Part shown: piece after piece, positions 25,366 through 36,800 of the stretch
How positions within the stretch are numbered: position 1 is the stretch's first letter
Layout of the letters: each line of letters begins with the position of its first letter
DNA from: Brachypterus glaber
Taxonomy: Eukaryota > Arthropoda > Insecta > Coleoptera > Kateretidae
DNA length: 64,000 nt
Reading direction: 5' to 3'
NCBI GenBank assembly: GCA_958510825.1
Contig: OY294048.1
Coordinates: 26,980,680-27,044,679 of the forward strand
Made by a program: the position numbers and the translations under genes
The notes under the pieces: generated by a model
What the model was told of the DNA's origin: nothing
Database searches by the model: none
The model's input: the letters and a program-made list of their open reading frames with translations, nothing else

Positions 25366-25964
25366 AATAACTAAAATATGTTTAAAAATTGTATTATAAA
25401 TAATAAAAAATATTTTGTCGACCACTGGAGAACGGTACATTTCTGCAAAGATTGATTACTATTTTCGTAATCAGGATGGTTAAACTAGTGTTAAAAAAAT
25501 AAACTGCAGCTATAACTGATGTGTAGTAAACGAAATTACATCCTTAATTTACTCTAACTTTAAACTCATTTTTCTCGAAATCTACTTTTTGTTGCTAATG
25601 TACCTTTTCGTTCAATCACTCACAAGTATTAACAAATAATCAAAAATTTCAAAACTTACTGGCACATTTTACGAGAAAGTAAGTGCGGGGGAACGGGAAC
25701 TGGTTAATTGTAGGGTTTTTTTATGCACAGATAAGATAAAGAACCTCAACGTTGCGCGTAGAGCAAAACTAAAACATTATAGTGGACTCCGTGATTATAA
25801 TTACATGTATTATACATTAGATACATTATACATACCTATAAAAAAAATAATAAAAATTTGTTCATGACATTTAAACTTTTATTTTATTATCTAAAGTCAA
25901 ACAATATTTATGCATAAATATATAATAATATACATATATAATAATATAATACATAATATACTCC
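25365..25964. other. No gene seen
   Basis: AT-rich intergenic sequence with a TATA/ATA simple-repeat stretch at 25915-25960. Confidence 0.5.
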
Positions 25965-26816
25965 ATTTAATGACAGAATACGACTCTGACGTCCCAGTGC
26001 GCAAGCTCTATAACACTGTAGGGTAATGGAAATTTATTAACATCATTAATTTAATACATTATTTTTATATAGAACATGTACATATTATATCTAAAAATAG
26101 TTATTTATATACCAAGGGACTAAACTGGCTGTTTTAGTCCCGCTGCATTAGTGTTTCCTGAGCGAGCGTAGCGAGCGAGGCAAACAGAAATGCAAGGGAC
26201 TAAAACAGCCAAGTTTAGTCCTGAGGTATATACACTATTTTTTGCAGGACCAAACATAATTTAGGTAGGTAGATAAAATTAAAATTAAAAACCACGCGTC
26301 TAAAATCGGTTGTTTTATTTTCGTAATTTAATCGAGATGCCTGTAAATTGCGAAAAGTCAGTTTCATGGCTATCGCGATTTCAATTGTTTTTTAATATGG
26401 TTGACACAAACGTCAAAAAAATGGACGAAGATGATAAATTTTAAGTTATGTATAAATTGTTATAACAATGTTATTTTTAAAGGTTTTCTTTGTTAAAATC
26501 AAATAAATTGGTTTGAATCGCTAATTTATTACAAAACACCACCAAACCTAATTTTTGAACCAGCAAAGCGCATAGTAAGTATAATATTTTAATATTATCA
26601 AGGTTGCCGTGATTTTTATTCCCTAGGGAGAAAAACGGCAAGTTTAGTCCCGAAAATGAAAGCGTAAAATTAGGTTTTAGTCTTGGTCGTGCAAAAAATA
26701 ATTTATTTGGTCTTAAGAAATAAATGTCAATTACACCACACACAGTGTTATTTAGTTTACGCGCTGTTTACGCTGTTTACGCGCTGTAACGTCAGAGTGG
26801 TATTCTCTCATTAAAT
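25965..26816. mobile_element. Foldback element, 852 bp
   Basis: Ends ATTTAATGACAGAATACGAC and TGGTATTCTCTCATTAAAT. The right half has a GTTTACGCGCTGTTTACGCTG doublet. A hairpin element is nested at 26109. Confidence 0.6.
26109..26228. mobile_element. Hairpin element, 120 bp
   Basis: Arms ATACCAAGGGACTAAACT...GTTTTAGTCCC and the complement ending CCTGAGGTAT. The loop GAGCGAGCGTAGCGAGCGAG is itself near-palindromic. A related layout is at 30812. Confidence 0.75.
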
Positions 26817-26817
26817 A

Positions 26818-26842
26818 ATAATAATAATAATAATAATAAATT
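26818..26842. repeat. (ATA)n microsatellite, LINE tail
   Basis: Run of AATAATAATAATAATAATAA directly at the 3' boundary of the - strand LINE fragment, the typical position of a tail. Confidence 0.7.
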
Positions 26843-27363
26843 TATTTCCATAGACTTACGTATAGGATAATGTCAAATACAAACACATATCTTAAAATAA
26901 ATAAATAAACATACAAACAATTTAAAAAAGTACAAGTTAAAAATATTTAATTCCACCTTTCATCTAAAAACTCAGATAAAGTATAAAAAACATTTGATTT
27001 AAAGAAATTCTTTGTCTTCGCTTTCAATTTAGAAAAGCTGTTTAATTCTTTTAAATATTTTGGCAAATTGTTGTACAGCTTGATTATAATTATTTACTTG
27101 GCCAACCGTAGTAAAATCACTTATATTTTTCTTAACATAAAGGACACACTGATACATATACATGTTAAAAATCGTCATAATACAATGCTCTTTAAAAATA
27201 TATCGACAGCTTGAATTATACGGTACCCTAAACATAAAGCGAAGTATTCTTTTTTGCATTACAAATACTTTATCAGTATTTAGGCTATTTCCCCAACAAA
27301 GAATCCCATAGGCCAAAATTGAGTTTATAGATCCGTAATAAAAATTTAAAAGAGTTAGTGGAG
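26842..27363 (-). mobile_element. Non-LTR retrotransposon 3' fragment
   Basis: 5'-truncated copy on the - strand ending in the (TTA)n tail at 26818-26842. The frame 27363-27029 encodes the region after the reverse-transcriptase palm: LTLLNFYYGSINSILAYGIL, then CWGNS and QKRILRFMF. This matches the YYG...YGI..WG and Q.R.LR blocks seen in Jockey/CR1-type ORF2 proteins. Confidence 0.75.
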
Positions 27364-27663
27364 TATATATGTTACAGTAAAAGCCCCTAGTTTGGTTAAT
27401 CCTAGGATTGACGTGTTAAACCTAGGATTTACGAATTAGATATGGTAAAACCACGAAAAAATAAGTTATCTATATAGTTTCGAACTTCTACCACGTCATA
27501 ACGGTCAATCCTAGGATTTTCCATTTCATCTTGGTAAAAGTTAGTTTTGGTTCGTAAAAAAGTTCTTGTGGACGGTTATATCTATTAACTAAGTACTAAA
27601 AAAGAAACCAAAAACTACAAAAAGTAGATTTTTTATTTAACACACTGTTATTCTCTACATATT

Positions 27664-28058
27664 ATTCAAGTAAAGCTATGAAGTATACAACATAGTACTT
27701 AGTTTATTGTAAATATATAAAAGCTTACTTGTTAGTACATGATAAACATCCATGACATTTTGAATTGCATATATGTTATTATAACTATAGTTTGCCGGAT
27801 GATCTTCATAAACATCTATTGGTAGAACATTTGGAGTACAGTTACATCTTTGGAAGCCTTGTCCGCCAGAAAAAGACATTTTTCGCAGTGCTCCTCCTAC
27901 ACTTATTTTATTAGCAGGAACATCCGCGGAAGTGATAAAATTCCGGCAAACCATGCAATTCAAAATGTCATGGAAGTTTATCAATGTAAAAAGTAAGCTT
28001 TTATAAATTTACAATAAACATAAGTACTATGTTGAATGCTTCATAACTTTACTTAAAT
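27664..28058. mobile_element. Small inverted-repeat element enclosing a Cys-rich coding fragment
   Basis: Arms of about 68 bp (ATTCAAGTAAAGCTATGAAG ... AAAAGCTTACTT) match inverted at 27990-28058. They enclose a - strand frame not related to the arms. Confidence 0.7.
27735..27984 (-). pseudogene. Fragment resembling the tail of an integrase-type (KRBA2-like) transposon protein
   Basis: The - strand frame contains NFITSADVPANKISVGGALR then KMSFSGGQGFQRCNC. As I recall, the GGQGF..C.C segment followed by clustered cysteines occurs at the C-terminus of insect KRAB-A-domain-2-like proteins derived from a Ginger-type integrase transposon. The following Cys cluster is missing, replaced by PNVLPIDVYEDHPANYSY. 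The fragment is too short to be sure and may instead be an orphan coding exon. Confidence 0.35.
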
Positions 28059-28760
28059 AATATTTAGAATATTATTGAGATTCGATAAGCATATTGAGTC
28101 TATTAAAAACAAAATTGTACCATTGAAAGGTGCCTTCAGACGATGTGCCGTAAACCTAAGCAATAAGTGCAAATACATGCTTTATCATACTTTTGCAGCA
28201 TCACATATCCAATATTGTATTATATGCTGGGGTAATATTACTGAAGCGCAGCTGTTAAAGATGCAAACTTGTCAAAACAAGGTAATCAAGGCACTATTTG
28301 GATTAAACTATCTCACACCAACAGAAGAAATTTTTTCATCAACAAAACTTTTAAACATTCCTAAATTAAGAAACTTTGAGCTTGGAAAAGTTATTGTTGG
28401 TATACTAAATGGATTATTGAAATCAAACCAAGTTTTACACTTGATCCATGATGTCCACAATCCAGACACACAATTCAAGCACAACACTATCTAAACATAT
28501 ACAGAGGTATAAAAGTGTTAAACTCATCAAATGAACCTTTAAAACTAATAAATAATAAAACAACTTTTAAGAAAAAAAAAAACAAAGAACTATATTTAAC
28601 TGTGATATAATTTTTATAGTTTAATTTCCATTGTTGTGACATTTTAAAAATTTTACCAGTTAGTTAATTCTTAATACTTAAATTATTTATATTACTATTA
28701 GGCCTAGTCACCAGTTTTCTTGTACTGTTTTTAGGTCACAAATAAACGTTAAAAAAAATA
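28059..28760 (+). mobile_element. Non-LTR retrotransposon 3' fragment
   Basis: The frame 28075-28494 encodes FDKHIESIKNKIVPLKGAFR, then LYHTFAASHIQYCIICWGN and MQTCQNKVIKALFGL, the region C-terminal to the reverse-transcriptase palm of Jockey-like elements. After one frame change at about 28490 the protein continues IYRGIKVLNSSNEPLK to a stop near 28609. It is followed by a short 3' region ending CAAATAAACGTTAAAAAAAA. It sits inside the composite foldback and is inactive. Confidence 0.78.
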
Positions 28761-30010
28761 TATAACAGTGTGTTAAATGAAAAATCTGCTTTTTGTAGTT
28801 TTTGGTTTCTTTTTCAGTAATTAGTCAATAGATATAACCGCCCACAAGAAATTTTTTACAATCTAAAACTAGCTTTTACCAATATTAAATAGAAAATCCT
28901 AGGATTGACCATTATGACGTGGTAGAAGTCCGAAATTATACCGGGTGATCCAACGAAAACTTTAACCTTGGATATTATCGAAACTAATGACTTTTCGAAA
29001 AAACGCCGAGACAGGTCAATTTTTATTTTAAGGGGGACATGTTTTGACATGTAACCAATAATTGACGTAACTACCCCCACCACTCAGGAGCTACCAGTTC
29101 GAAAATCTTAAATAGAAATGTAATAATAATTTTTAAAAAGGTTCTTTAATTCTGGTTATAGCAAGGTTTTATTTTTTTTAATCGGTTTAGTAGTTCTCGA
29201 GAAAATGTATAACAAAAATTTAAAACATACATTAATTTATTTAAAAACATGATATTTTTACATAATTAAAAAAAAACACATAATACCCGTTTGTGACATA
29301 ATAAAAAAATAAAATTGTTTCTTTAAAAAAAAAAAAATCGAAAAACGATTTTTTTTATTATAATTTTAAGAATTTTTATTTTAAATATTTGTTATACATT
29401 TTCTCGAGAACTACTGAACCGATTAAAAAATTAAAACCTTGCTATAACGATAATTAAAGAACCTTTTTAAGAATGTATTACATGACCTACATTCCTATTT
29501 AAGATTTTCGAACTGGTAGCTCCTGAGTGTTGGGGGTAGTTAGGTCAATTATTGGTTACATGTCAAAACATGTCCCCCTTAAAATAAAAATTGACCTGTC
29601 TCGGCGTTTTTTCGAAAAGTCATTAGTTTCGATAAGATCCAAGGTTAAAGTTTTCGTTGGATCACCCGGTATAATTTCGGACTTCTACCACGTCATAATG
29701 GTCAATCCTAGGATTTTCTATTTAATATTGGTAAAAGCTAGTTTTAGATTGTAAAAAATTTCTTGTGGGCGGTTATATCTATTGACTAATTACTGTGCAG
29801 GTGTTTTTTTCGAAAAGTCATTAGTTTCGATTTTATCCAAGGTTAAAGTTTTAGTTGGATGACCCGGCATTTTTCGTAGTTTTACCACATCTGATTGGTA
29901 AATCCTAGGTGACGTGCAATCCTAGAATTAACCAAACTTCGGATTTTTACTGTAACATATATAATAATTACCGAAACTATAAACACTACAGGCACCAACA
30001 ACTTTTAACC

Positions 30011-31682
30011 TCGAAATAATTAATGCCTAGATAAAATTTGGCTTACTTTACTAATTTTGGGGCGCGGAACACGATAAAAGGAAGTTTGCCGCTCTAGGAG
30101 CATTGCAAAAAAAATTAGGGCCCCTGAAGCCTCTGAAATAAGGTTTTTAGAGAATATCTTAAAAACTACTACCCCTACGTAAACGAGAATGATTTTAAAT
30201 GAAAGATGACAAAAAATACGCAAGAAGATTTTTGAACTTTCCAGCTAACTGCAGTTATGCAGAAGTTATATTTTTGAAAATTTATTTTTGTTAAAATTCA
30301 CAAAATTAGATCTTTCTAATTTTTAAACTATTAATCCTATAAAAATAAAAAAAACTTCTAAATAAAAGAGCGACGCAAAATACGTCAAAAAATGTATTTT
30401 GCACATTCAATGTAACTGCTTTTAGAAAACAATTTATTTCTTTATTAAAATTAACAATTTTAATTAGCCTTAAAAGTTTAAGATTAAACGACTTACCTGT
30501 AAGGAAGTTCCATCATAATTATTCGAATTTCATTCCATAAGTCTAGAATCCCATTTTTGATGAATAACTTCCAAACTAATAATCCTAGGAAAATGAAATT
30601 TATCTTAAATAAAAGAGAATAACAAAATACATCAGAAAATGCAAATAGCACCTTGTTTAATTAGTTAAATGCTGAAAATGTCCAGGAAAATGTTTGCTAA
30701 CTTACTCCCTAATACGGTTCTTAGTAAATATCTTCTAAACTATTAATCCTACGCAAATAAAATTAATTTTATCTGAAACAGCGCCAAAAAATGCATAAGA
30801 ATACTAATTATATACCAAGGTAGAGAAGACAGTTTTTATAGCAGAGTGTATTAAATGTCGAGCTGTGTAGCAGCGAGGGATTTAAGAAAGCGAGGCTATA
30901 ATAGTCTTCTCTACCGTACTTTATATATTAGCTTTTTCACTACTGGCACTATTTAACTATTTTTATTCAAATAATAAAATTATTAACAGAAATGATATTT
31001 CTTGAACAATGACATTTGCTCAAATAAATACTTTGACATTTAAAAATATAGTTTATTTTTTATATTTAGCTAATTATGGGTGGATTAATTGGTACTAATT
31101 ATCATTAATTATATTCAATAAATAAAAAGGTATTTAAAGCTATTTTCTTGGATTTAATTATTATTATTAATTTACTCCTACTAGGAGAGAAAAAAATATT
31201 ATTGCTATAGGTGAAGAAAATTGATTTCACAGTCTAAAAACATGATAAATATGTTCTAAAGCTAGTAGTGAAAAAAATGTATTTTACACCTTGTGATTGG
31301 GTGAATTAGTTTATAAAAAAAACTTTTATTTATTCTTTTAGTTTTTTTTTGTTAAATTAACCAATTAGCATTTAATTTTTGGCTAAAATCTTCTAAACTA
31401 TTAACCCTATGTATTACATAGTATGTAAGTAAAACTAATAAATCTTTTTATGTATTTTTTGTTGCTCTTTTATTTAAAACTAATTTTATCAACGTAAGGT
31501 AAATAGTTTAAAACATATTCACAAAAAAAAATCAGTTTATGAGTATGTTATGTATTTTTTGTTCCTCTTTCATTTAAAAAATTATTTAATTTAAGTTATC
31601 CGTCAAAAAGTAAATTTTAGAAAATTTAACTAACAAAAATAGTAAAGTAAGCCAAAGTTTTTCCAGGGAGGAATTATTTCGA
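30011..31682. mobile_element. Foldback with internal degenerate repeats, 1.7 kb
   Basis: Ends TCGAAATAATT...TTGGCTTACTTTACTA and the complement AGTAAAGTAAGCCAAAG...GAATTATTTCGA. The interior repeats a block (CTTCTAAACTATTAATCCTA then AAATAAAA, then CAAAAAATAC) at about 30310, 30570, 30730, 31390 and 31440. A 115-bp hairpin is nested at 30812. Confidence 0.65.
30812..30926. mobile_element. Hairpin element, 115 bp
   Basis: Arms ATACCAAGGTAGAGAAGAC and GTCTTCTCTACCGTACTTTAT. Same ATACCAAGG start as the hairpin at 26109. Confidence 0.65.
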
Positions 31683-31945
31683 GGACAATGCTTTTTTTTT
31701 GTTTTCGGCGACTGTATGTAATAGGAACTGAAACTTTTTTACTTACATAGTAATTTCAAAAAGTTTCGGTTTCGAACGAAACTAAGATAAAAAACGAACC
31801 TTCGGTTTCGGTCCAAAAAGTAGTGTCGGTCGGACACCATAGATTAGGTTTAATTTAAATCGCATATTCAATTTAATTTCTTAAGACTCACTAAACATTC
31901 ATTGTATCTAGATCAAAAATTTATTTGAAATATTAATGAGCAATA

Positions 31946-32894
31946 CACATAGTTCAGCTAGTTGAACTAAATTGACGAAAGAAACGGACGATGGACCCTT
32001 GTAGCTGACGGTCTGGACATTATAGAACCACTCACAGTGAAATCCCAAAGGTTAATATTTGGGAGATAATGTCTTAAGATTTCTTTAGGGAACCAGACTT
32101 AAACCAATCGCTGATCCTCCACAATTAAATATTGATTTTAATACTGTTTTTCACCTAGATTTCAAATCCGTTTGAAAAATTAAGCTATCTATTTGCATTA
32201 TGAAGAAAAACACACTTTTATGAAATTATTGCAGATGCAGAATTTTTTTTTTTTTTGGTGGATGTTTTTGGCAAGACGTCAAATTTTTTATTATTTTTAG
32301 ACAATTATTTTTGCTTTTTAAAAAATTAAAAAATTATTATTTAATACTTATAATATATTAATATTAAATATGGCAACATTAGATTTTTCTTATAACTTTG
32401 TGGAAGCGCTGTTTATTTGATTTTGACAGATCAATTGGACAACAAAGTAAAAGTTTGTTTGCATAAAAAAATCGTAGAATTATTTAATGTTCTTAAGAAC
32501 TAATATTAAGTGTTCTGTGTTTTACTTTTAAAAGTGGAAGAATATAAACATATTTTGCGCTATTTTGTCTTGATAGGATCTAATTCCATTGCACCGACAT
32601 AAAAAAAAACGTTTTGGGTTTAAAACGTTTTTTGAAATTTATAAAAATGTGTTTTTCTTCGTAATGCAAACGGATTTAAAATCTAGGTGAAAAATAGTAT
32701 TAAAATAAATACTTAATTGTAGAGGATCAGCTATTGGTTTAAGTCTGGTTCATCCTGAAGAAATGTTAAGCTATTATTTTCCAAATATGAACCTTTGGGA
32801 GTTCACTGTGATGTCCAGACCGTCCGCTACAAGGATCCATCGTCCGTCTCTTTCGTCAATTTTGCTCATCTAAATTATCATGGGGAACTATGTG
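31946..32894. mobile_element. Foldback family F, copy 1
   Basis: Ends CACATAGTTC...AAATTGACGAAAGAAACGGA and the complement GTCTCTTTCGTCAATTT...GAACTATGTG. Arms of about 400 bp include GACGGTCTGGACATTATAGA and GATCCTCCACAATTAAATAT. Further copies are at 55012 and 60490. Arm frames are broken here. Confidence 0.8.
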
Positions 32895-33684
32895 AATATT
32901 TTTTAAAAAGGATAAAGCAAAAATTTGCTCAAAATAGGCATATGGTCAAATTGCACGAAATTCGGATATGTTATAGATCTTGTTAACCTAAACAAATTTC
33001 TTTTTAGGCATTTAAAATACGAAATAATTAAGAACACCTAATTAAGGAATCAAATAGTGTAGAATAAAAAAAATAGAGATTTAACCTTGAACCAGTAATA
33101 AATATTTTCGAAGTTAGAAACAAAACCATAATGTGATTAATATTATTTTATCTTTTTTATCTAAACTGAAAAAAAATTATTCGAAAAAAATCACAAATTC
33201 TTTTATGAAGCAGTTTATAAAAGTGGAAGAAAAGAAAATGTATTATTTTTTTTAGTAACCACGTTAAAGTACTTTAAAAACCATTTAAAATGATATGCAA
33301 CAAGTTACCTACTAAAATCATTTTAGTAAAATGTATACGTATACCCTATCCCTATATGGTTGATTGAAGATGGTTAAACTGGTTGAGGGCATTCGAGGGA
33401 GAAAGTTCTAAACATAAATTCAAAAAACTTTGTCTCTTAAAATTTTGTCAATAAATTTAACAGCACAATTAAAAGTAATTTTAAATACATATTAAAATTT
33501 ATCATTTCTTAGTAAGCCATAAAATGATTTTTTTAGCATCACTAAATGGATTTTTTTATGCTCCTTCAGTGCATTACAAATAATTGAGTTTCCCCCTAGA
33601 TAAATTAAATTAACCACCTTTTTGGATTTTTGATATTTTGTTCGTGTCTCGAGATATTGGTTCTGTTTTATTTTCGTTGGCCCA
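32895..33684. other. No gene seen
   Basis: AT-rich sequence without recognisable coding or inverted structure. Confidence 0.5.
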
Positions 33685-33795
33685 CCCTAGTGGAAATTTA
33701 ACGTTAGAATAACGTTTTTCTAATGTTAAAAACTGTATAAAAGTACGTAATAAAATATTTGCAAATGTCCCGATTTTTAACGTTAGAATCTAAAA
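33685..33795. mobile_element. Solo left end of the CCCTAGTRGAAA family
   Basis: CCCTAGTGGAAATTTAACGTTAGAATAACG and downstream sequence match, inverted, 35560-35742. No partner right end lies directly next to it. Confidence 0.65.
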
Positions 33796-34415
33796 GTTTT
33801 GGTAACTTTTTTATCAATTGTAAAACAGTTTTGGGGATTTTTTGTTGTTTATGAGTTGGTAGCAAAAATAAATTAACATTATTAGAAACGTCTTAAAATT
33901 CTGGTTTCTGTATCCAATAGTATCTAAAAATTCTTATAAAATATTAATAAATATGTATGTTTTGTGTGATTTTAAGTTACCCACAGGTGAGTCCCGAAAA
34001 CTAGAAGTAAAGGCGTTTGGCTGGCAGGATGACAGTATTTGAGAAACCTTTATACACAATGTTAACTCTTCCTCGTCCATTTTTATTCAAAGTAACTATA
34101 AAAATACACTTAAACTTGAAAAGTTTGTAACTAGTATAAATTTGTAATGAAAGAAACAAATGAAAATTTTTAAATTGTCAGTGTCATTGTTACCAATGTA
34201 AATACATTAAATTTCCCAAATCAGTCATATTGAAATAATTCAAAAGTAAAGTGCTTTTTAAATAGATAAAATAGTATAAAGAACTCTTTCTATAAGACAT
34301 TTGGCGCACTCGTCCATTAGAAAAATCCCCGCTTCGCTGCTCGTTTTCCAAACATGAACGCGTGCGCCAAAATAGTCTTACGTAACTTGTCCTTTAATAT
34401 ACTATTAACAATCAT

Positions 34416-34675
34416 AATTACATTACATTACCTCGTACTATTCTGCTTAATTAAGCATCCCCCAAGTCCAGGACTTGTGTGGGCTAGTAGTAGAGGGAAC
34501 CACCGGCTTATACTGACTTTCGAACCAGTTTATAGGGAGTGTCCGCTTCACCTATCGATTTCGCCAAATTTCAGTTTTCAATTAACTGAAAAAGACAAAT
34601 CGGCGCGAGTGAGAATCGAACTCACGCTAGTTTGCTTGCTACGTACACGCGCTAGCCCACTACCCTGTGCCTCCC
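34416..34675 (-). mobile_element. tRNA-derived SINE, copy 2
   Basis: Same body and B-box (GAGTTCGATTCTCAC) as the copy at 22588. The head is better preserved: CAGGGTAGTGGGCTAGCGCG fits an A-box. The 3' tail is ATGTAATGTAATTATG. The + strand frame at 34354-34731 crossing it is spurious. Confidence 0.87.
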
Positions 34676-35465
34676 ATCATAATATTTTCAAACATTATTT
34701 CGTTACATCTATTTATAAGCCGTATTTTTAGGTGGCCCTAAATATTTTTCGTGTAATATGCTGTTATACTTTAATAAATACGTAAATACACCTATCAGAA
34801 AAACTATTTATTTATACATTTAGAACCTAAAAATAATTTTTTAATTATAGGACAGCGTTGCTAAGGTACCGCCAATTTAGCAGATGAACACTAATCAAAC
34901 TGCCCTGGTAGAAAAGTACAAAAATCTAACTTAACATTAGATTAGCGACATTTTTATGTTTAGTCTCAAACGTTATACAAAAACGTTATAAAATATATAA
35001 ATCTAACCTTAAAAACTAACGTTTGACGAAAACGTTATAAAATACATAAATTTAACGTTAGTTTCCCAACTAAATTCTAACCTTTTTCTCACCTTATTCT
35101 AACTTTAAATATTTTTTAAGTTTCCATTATTAATACGTAAGCTATAGTAGAAAATACTCATTTCAGACAGCTATGTGCCTAGGTTTGATAATTATTTATT
35201 ATTTCTATAATAAGTTTAAAAAAATATCCCCTAAAAGTCAAAATTATAGTAAGTCTGGCAACGCTATATTAGAATTGAAAAAATATTTTAAGATTCTGAA
35301 TGTATAAATAAATATTAACTAACTAAATATAAAGTTTTTCTTAGAGGTAAACGTATTTATAGAAGTATAACAGCATATTACACGAAAAATATTTAGGGCC
35401 ACCTAAAAAGATGGCTATTTTATAAATAAATGTAACGAAATTATGTTTAAAAATATTATGATTGC
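34676..35465. mobile_element. Inverted repeat pair around a nested element
   Basis: 34676-34862 and 35262-35465 are inverted copies sharing TTTTTAGGTGGCCCTAAATA and TTTTCGTGTAATATGCTGTT. The left arm starts where SINE copy 2 ends. Confidence 0.7.
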
Positions 35466-35742
35466 TAAAATATATTAAGATTTAAATATGAGAATAAATT
35501 TGTCTCCAGCTGCCATTTTATGATGCAGGTAGAATTTTCCTAGTTGGCCACGCCCCCTCCGAAAGTTAGAAATCAAACGTATTATAATGTATTTCTAAAA
35601 ATCTAACGTTAGATTAACGTTTGTAACTAACGTTTGATTCTAACGTTAAAAAGCGGGACATTTGCACATATTTTATAACGTACTTTTATACAGTTTTCTA
35701 ACGTTAGAAAAACGTTATTCAAACGTTAAATTTCTACTAGGG
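34903..35742. mobile_element. CCCTGGTAGAAA family element, 840 bp, iterated AACGTTA
   Basis: Ends CCCTGGTAGAAAAG and AATTTCTACTAGGG match the 230-bp MITE at 18353. Both subterminal regions are packed with AACGTTA or TAACGTT. It appears to interrupt the dispersed repeat whose uninterrupted copy is at 6945-7450. Confidence 0.7.
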
Positions 35743-35744
35743 TG

Positions 35745-36225
35745 GCTTGAGGTCAAAATTAAAATCTAACTTATGTCGTAGACATAGTTCGCCACATTTA
35801 TTTGTGTAGAACTCGCTTGCTCAATTAGGTAAGTCTAGGCTTAATTTATTATAATTAATTGCTCTACAAATTATAACTGTAATCTCACTATAAAGTAGCA
35901 CGTGGATCAGCCACTAAGGTTTCACCCTCTAACCCGATGTATACATGTAAATGTAAAAAATAAGTACTATAGTTTAACCACTTCATCTAGAATTACTTTT
36001 CACTTATATATTATAGGTCAGTGTGTAAACCCAACTCTTCTCTAAATTAGATTTAAACCAACAACTTATGTGATACTCCTGTGATAACATATGTACAATG
36101 CCTGTGATAACATCTGTAGAATACCTGTCTGAACGAAGATAATAATAAAAGAGTGTTCCAAAAACTGTGTTTCAATCCGGACACCAAAACCCACACCCTA
36201 TAGGACTTGTATCTCTTTAAGATTT
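35745..36225 (-). repeat. Dispersed repeat of about 0.5 kb, copy 2 (inverted)
   Basis: Reverse orientation of 6945-7420, with AGCACGTGGATCAGCCACTA, TCAGTGTGTAAACCCAACTC and TGTGTTTCAATCCGGACACC as landmarks. Confidence 0.65.
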
Positions 36226-36234
36226 ATGTTAATT

Positions 36235-36426
36235 TCTAACGTTAGAAAAAGGTTAGAATTTAGTCAGGTAACTAACGTTAGATTTATGTGTTTTATAACG
36301 TTTTTGTCAAACTTTAGTTTTTAACGTTATATTTATATATGCTATAACGTTTCTGTATAACGTTAGAGACTAAACATAAAAAGTTAATGTTATGTTAAGT
36401 TAGATTTATGTACTTTCCTAGCAGGG
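36235..36426. mobile_element. Solo right end of the CCCTGGTAGAAA family
   Basis: Ends TACTTTCCTAGCAGGG and carries TTTTATAACGTTTTTGT. It is the inverted match of 34903-35110. Confidence 0.65.
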
Positions 36427-36639
36427 CACTCTGTATGGTTTATTTTACCAAAATATAAAAAAAACTTACCTATTTACCTCAAATACACACCCTTATGAAA
36501 ATGTTTCCAAGTACTGATGACGATGATGACAGTGACGATGATGACAACTGGAGTTCTGATGGTAGATACTTTATTAATTATGTAATATAACGTTTATTTA
36601 AGTCATATTGACTTCGTTATTTTGAATTTTTTAGTTAAT

Positions 36640-36800
36640 GGCATTGGTCTTCAACAACATAATCAAAAGAAGCCCTTTACCACATTTTTAGAAGAATCCA
36701 AACAAAAATAAAATTTTGTGTTTTTTTTTCTTATTTTTTTCGTTATTTTATTCGAAATCAGCGGTATTAAAAATAGTCGAATGCAAAAATTCCTGGCCCA
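36640..36800 (+). repeat. Dispersed repeat, copy 2
   Basis: Matches 9775-10005 in the same orientation. Just upstream (36498-36560) is an Asp-rich open stretch (STDDDDDSDDDDNWSSDG), possibly the end of a lost transposase. I cannot support it as a gene. Confidence 0.55.

Larger units (their letters stand above)
27364..29963. mobile_element. Composite foldback, 2.6 kb, iterated AATCCTAGGATT
   Basis: Outer ends TATATATGTTACAGTAAAA and TTTTTACTGTAACATATA. An inner block (ACGTCATAACGGTCAATCCT... to GGTTATATCTATT) occurs three times: 27490-27610, inverted at 28800-28945, and direct at 29690-29800. A further inverted pair spans 28945-29230 and 29400-29690. The palindrome AATCCTAGGATT and variants recur near the ends. 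The interior holds a hairpin cargo (27664-28058) and a LINE tail (28059-28760). The 75-residue twin frames at 28856 and 29527 are the two arms. Confidence 0.7.

Noticed and set aside
28856..29754. Twin 75-residue proteins MVGVVTSIIGYMSKHV... and MLGVVRSIIGYMSKHV...
   Set aside because: They are the two arms of an inverted repeat read in opposite directions. The arms are nearly identical in DNA, so identity of the frames needs no selection.
34354..34731. 125-residue frame on +
   Set aside because: It is the antisense of the SINE body and head; similar sequence is broken in the other copy.
36498..36565. Acidic exon STDDDDDSDDDDNWSSDG followed by a GT
   Set aside because: Too short and low in complexity; no partner exon found. 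Mentioned only as possible transposase debris.
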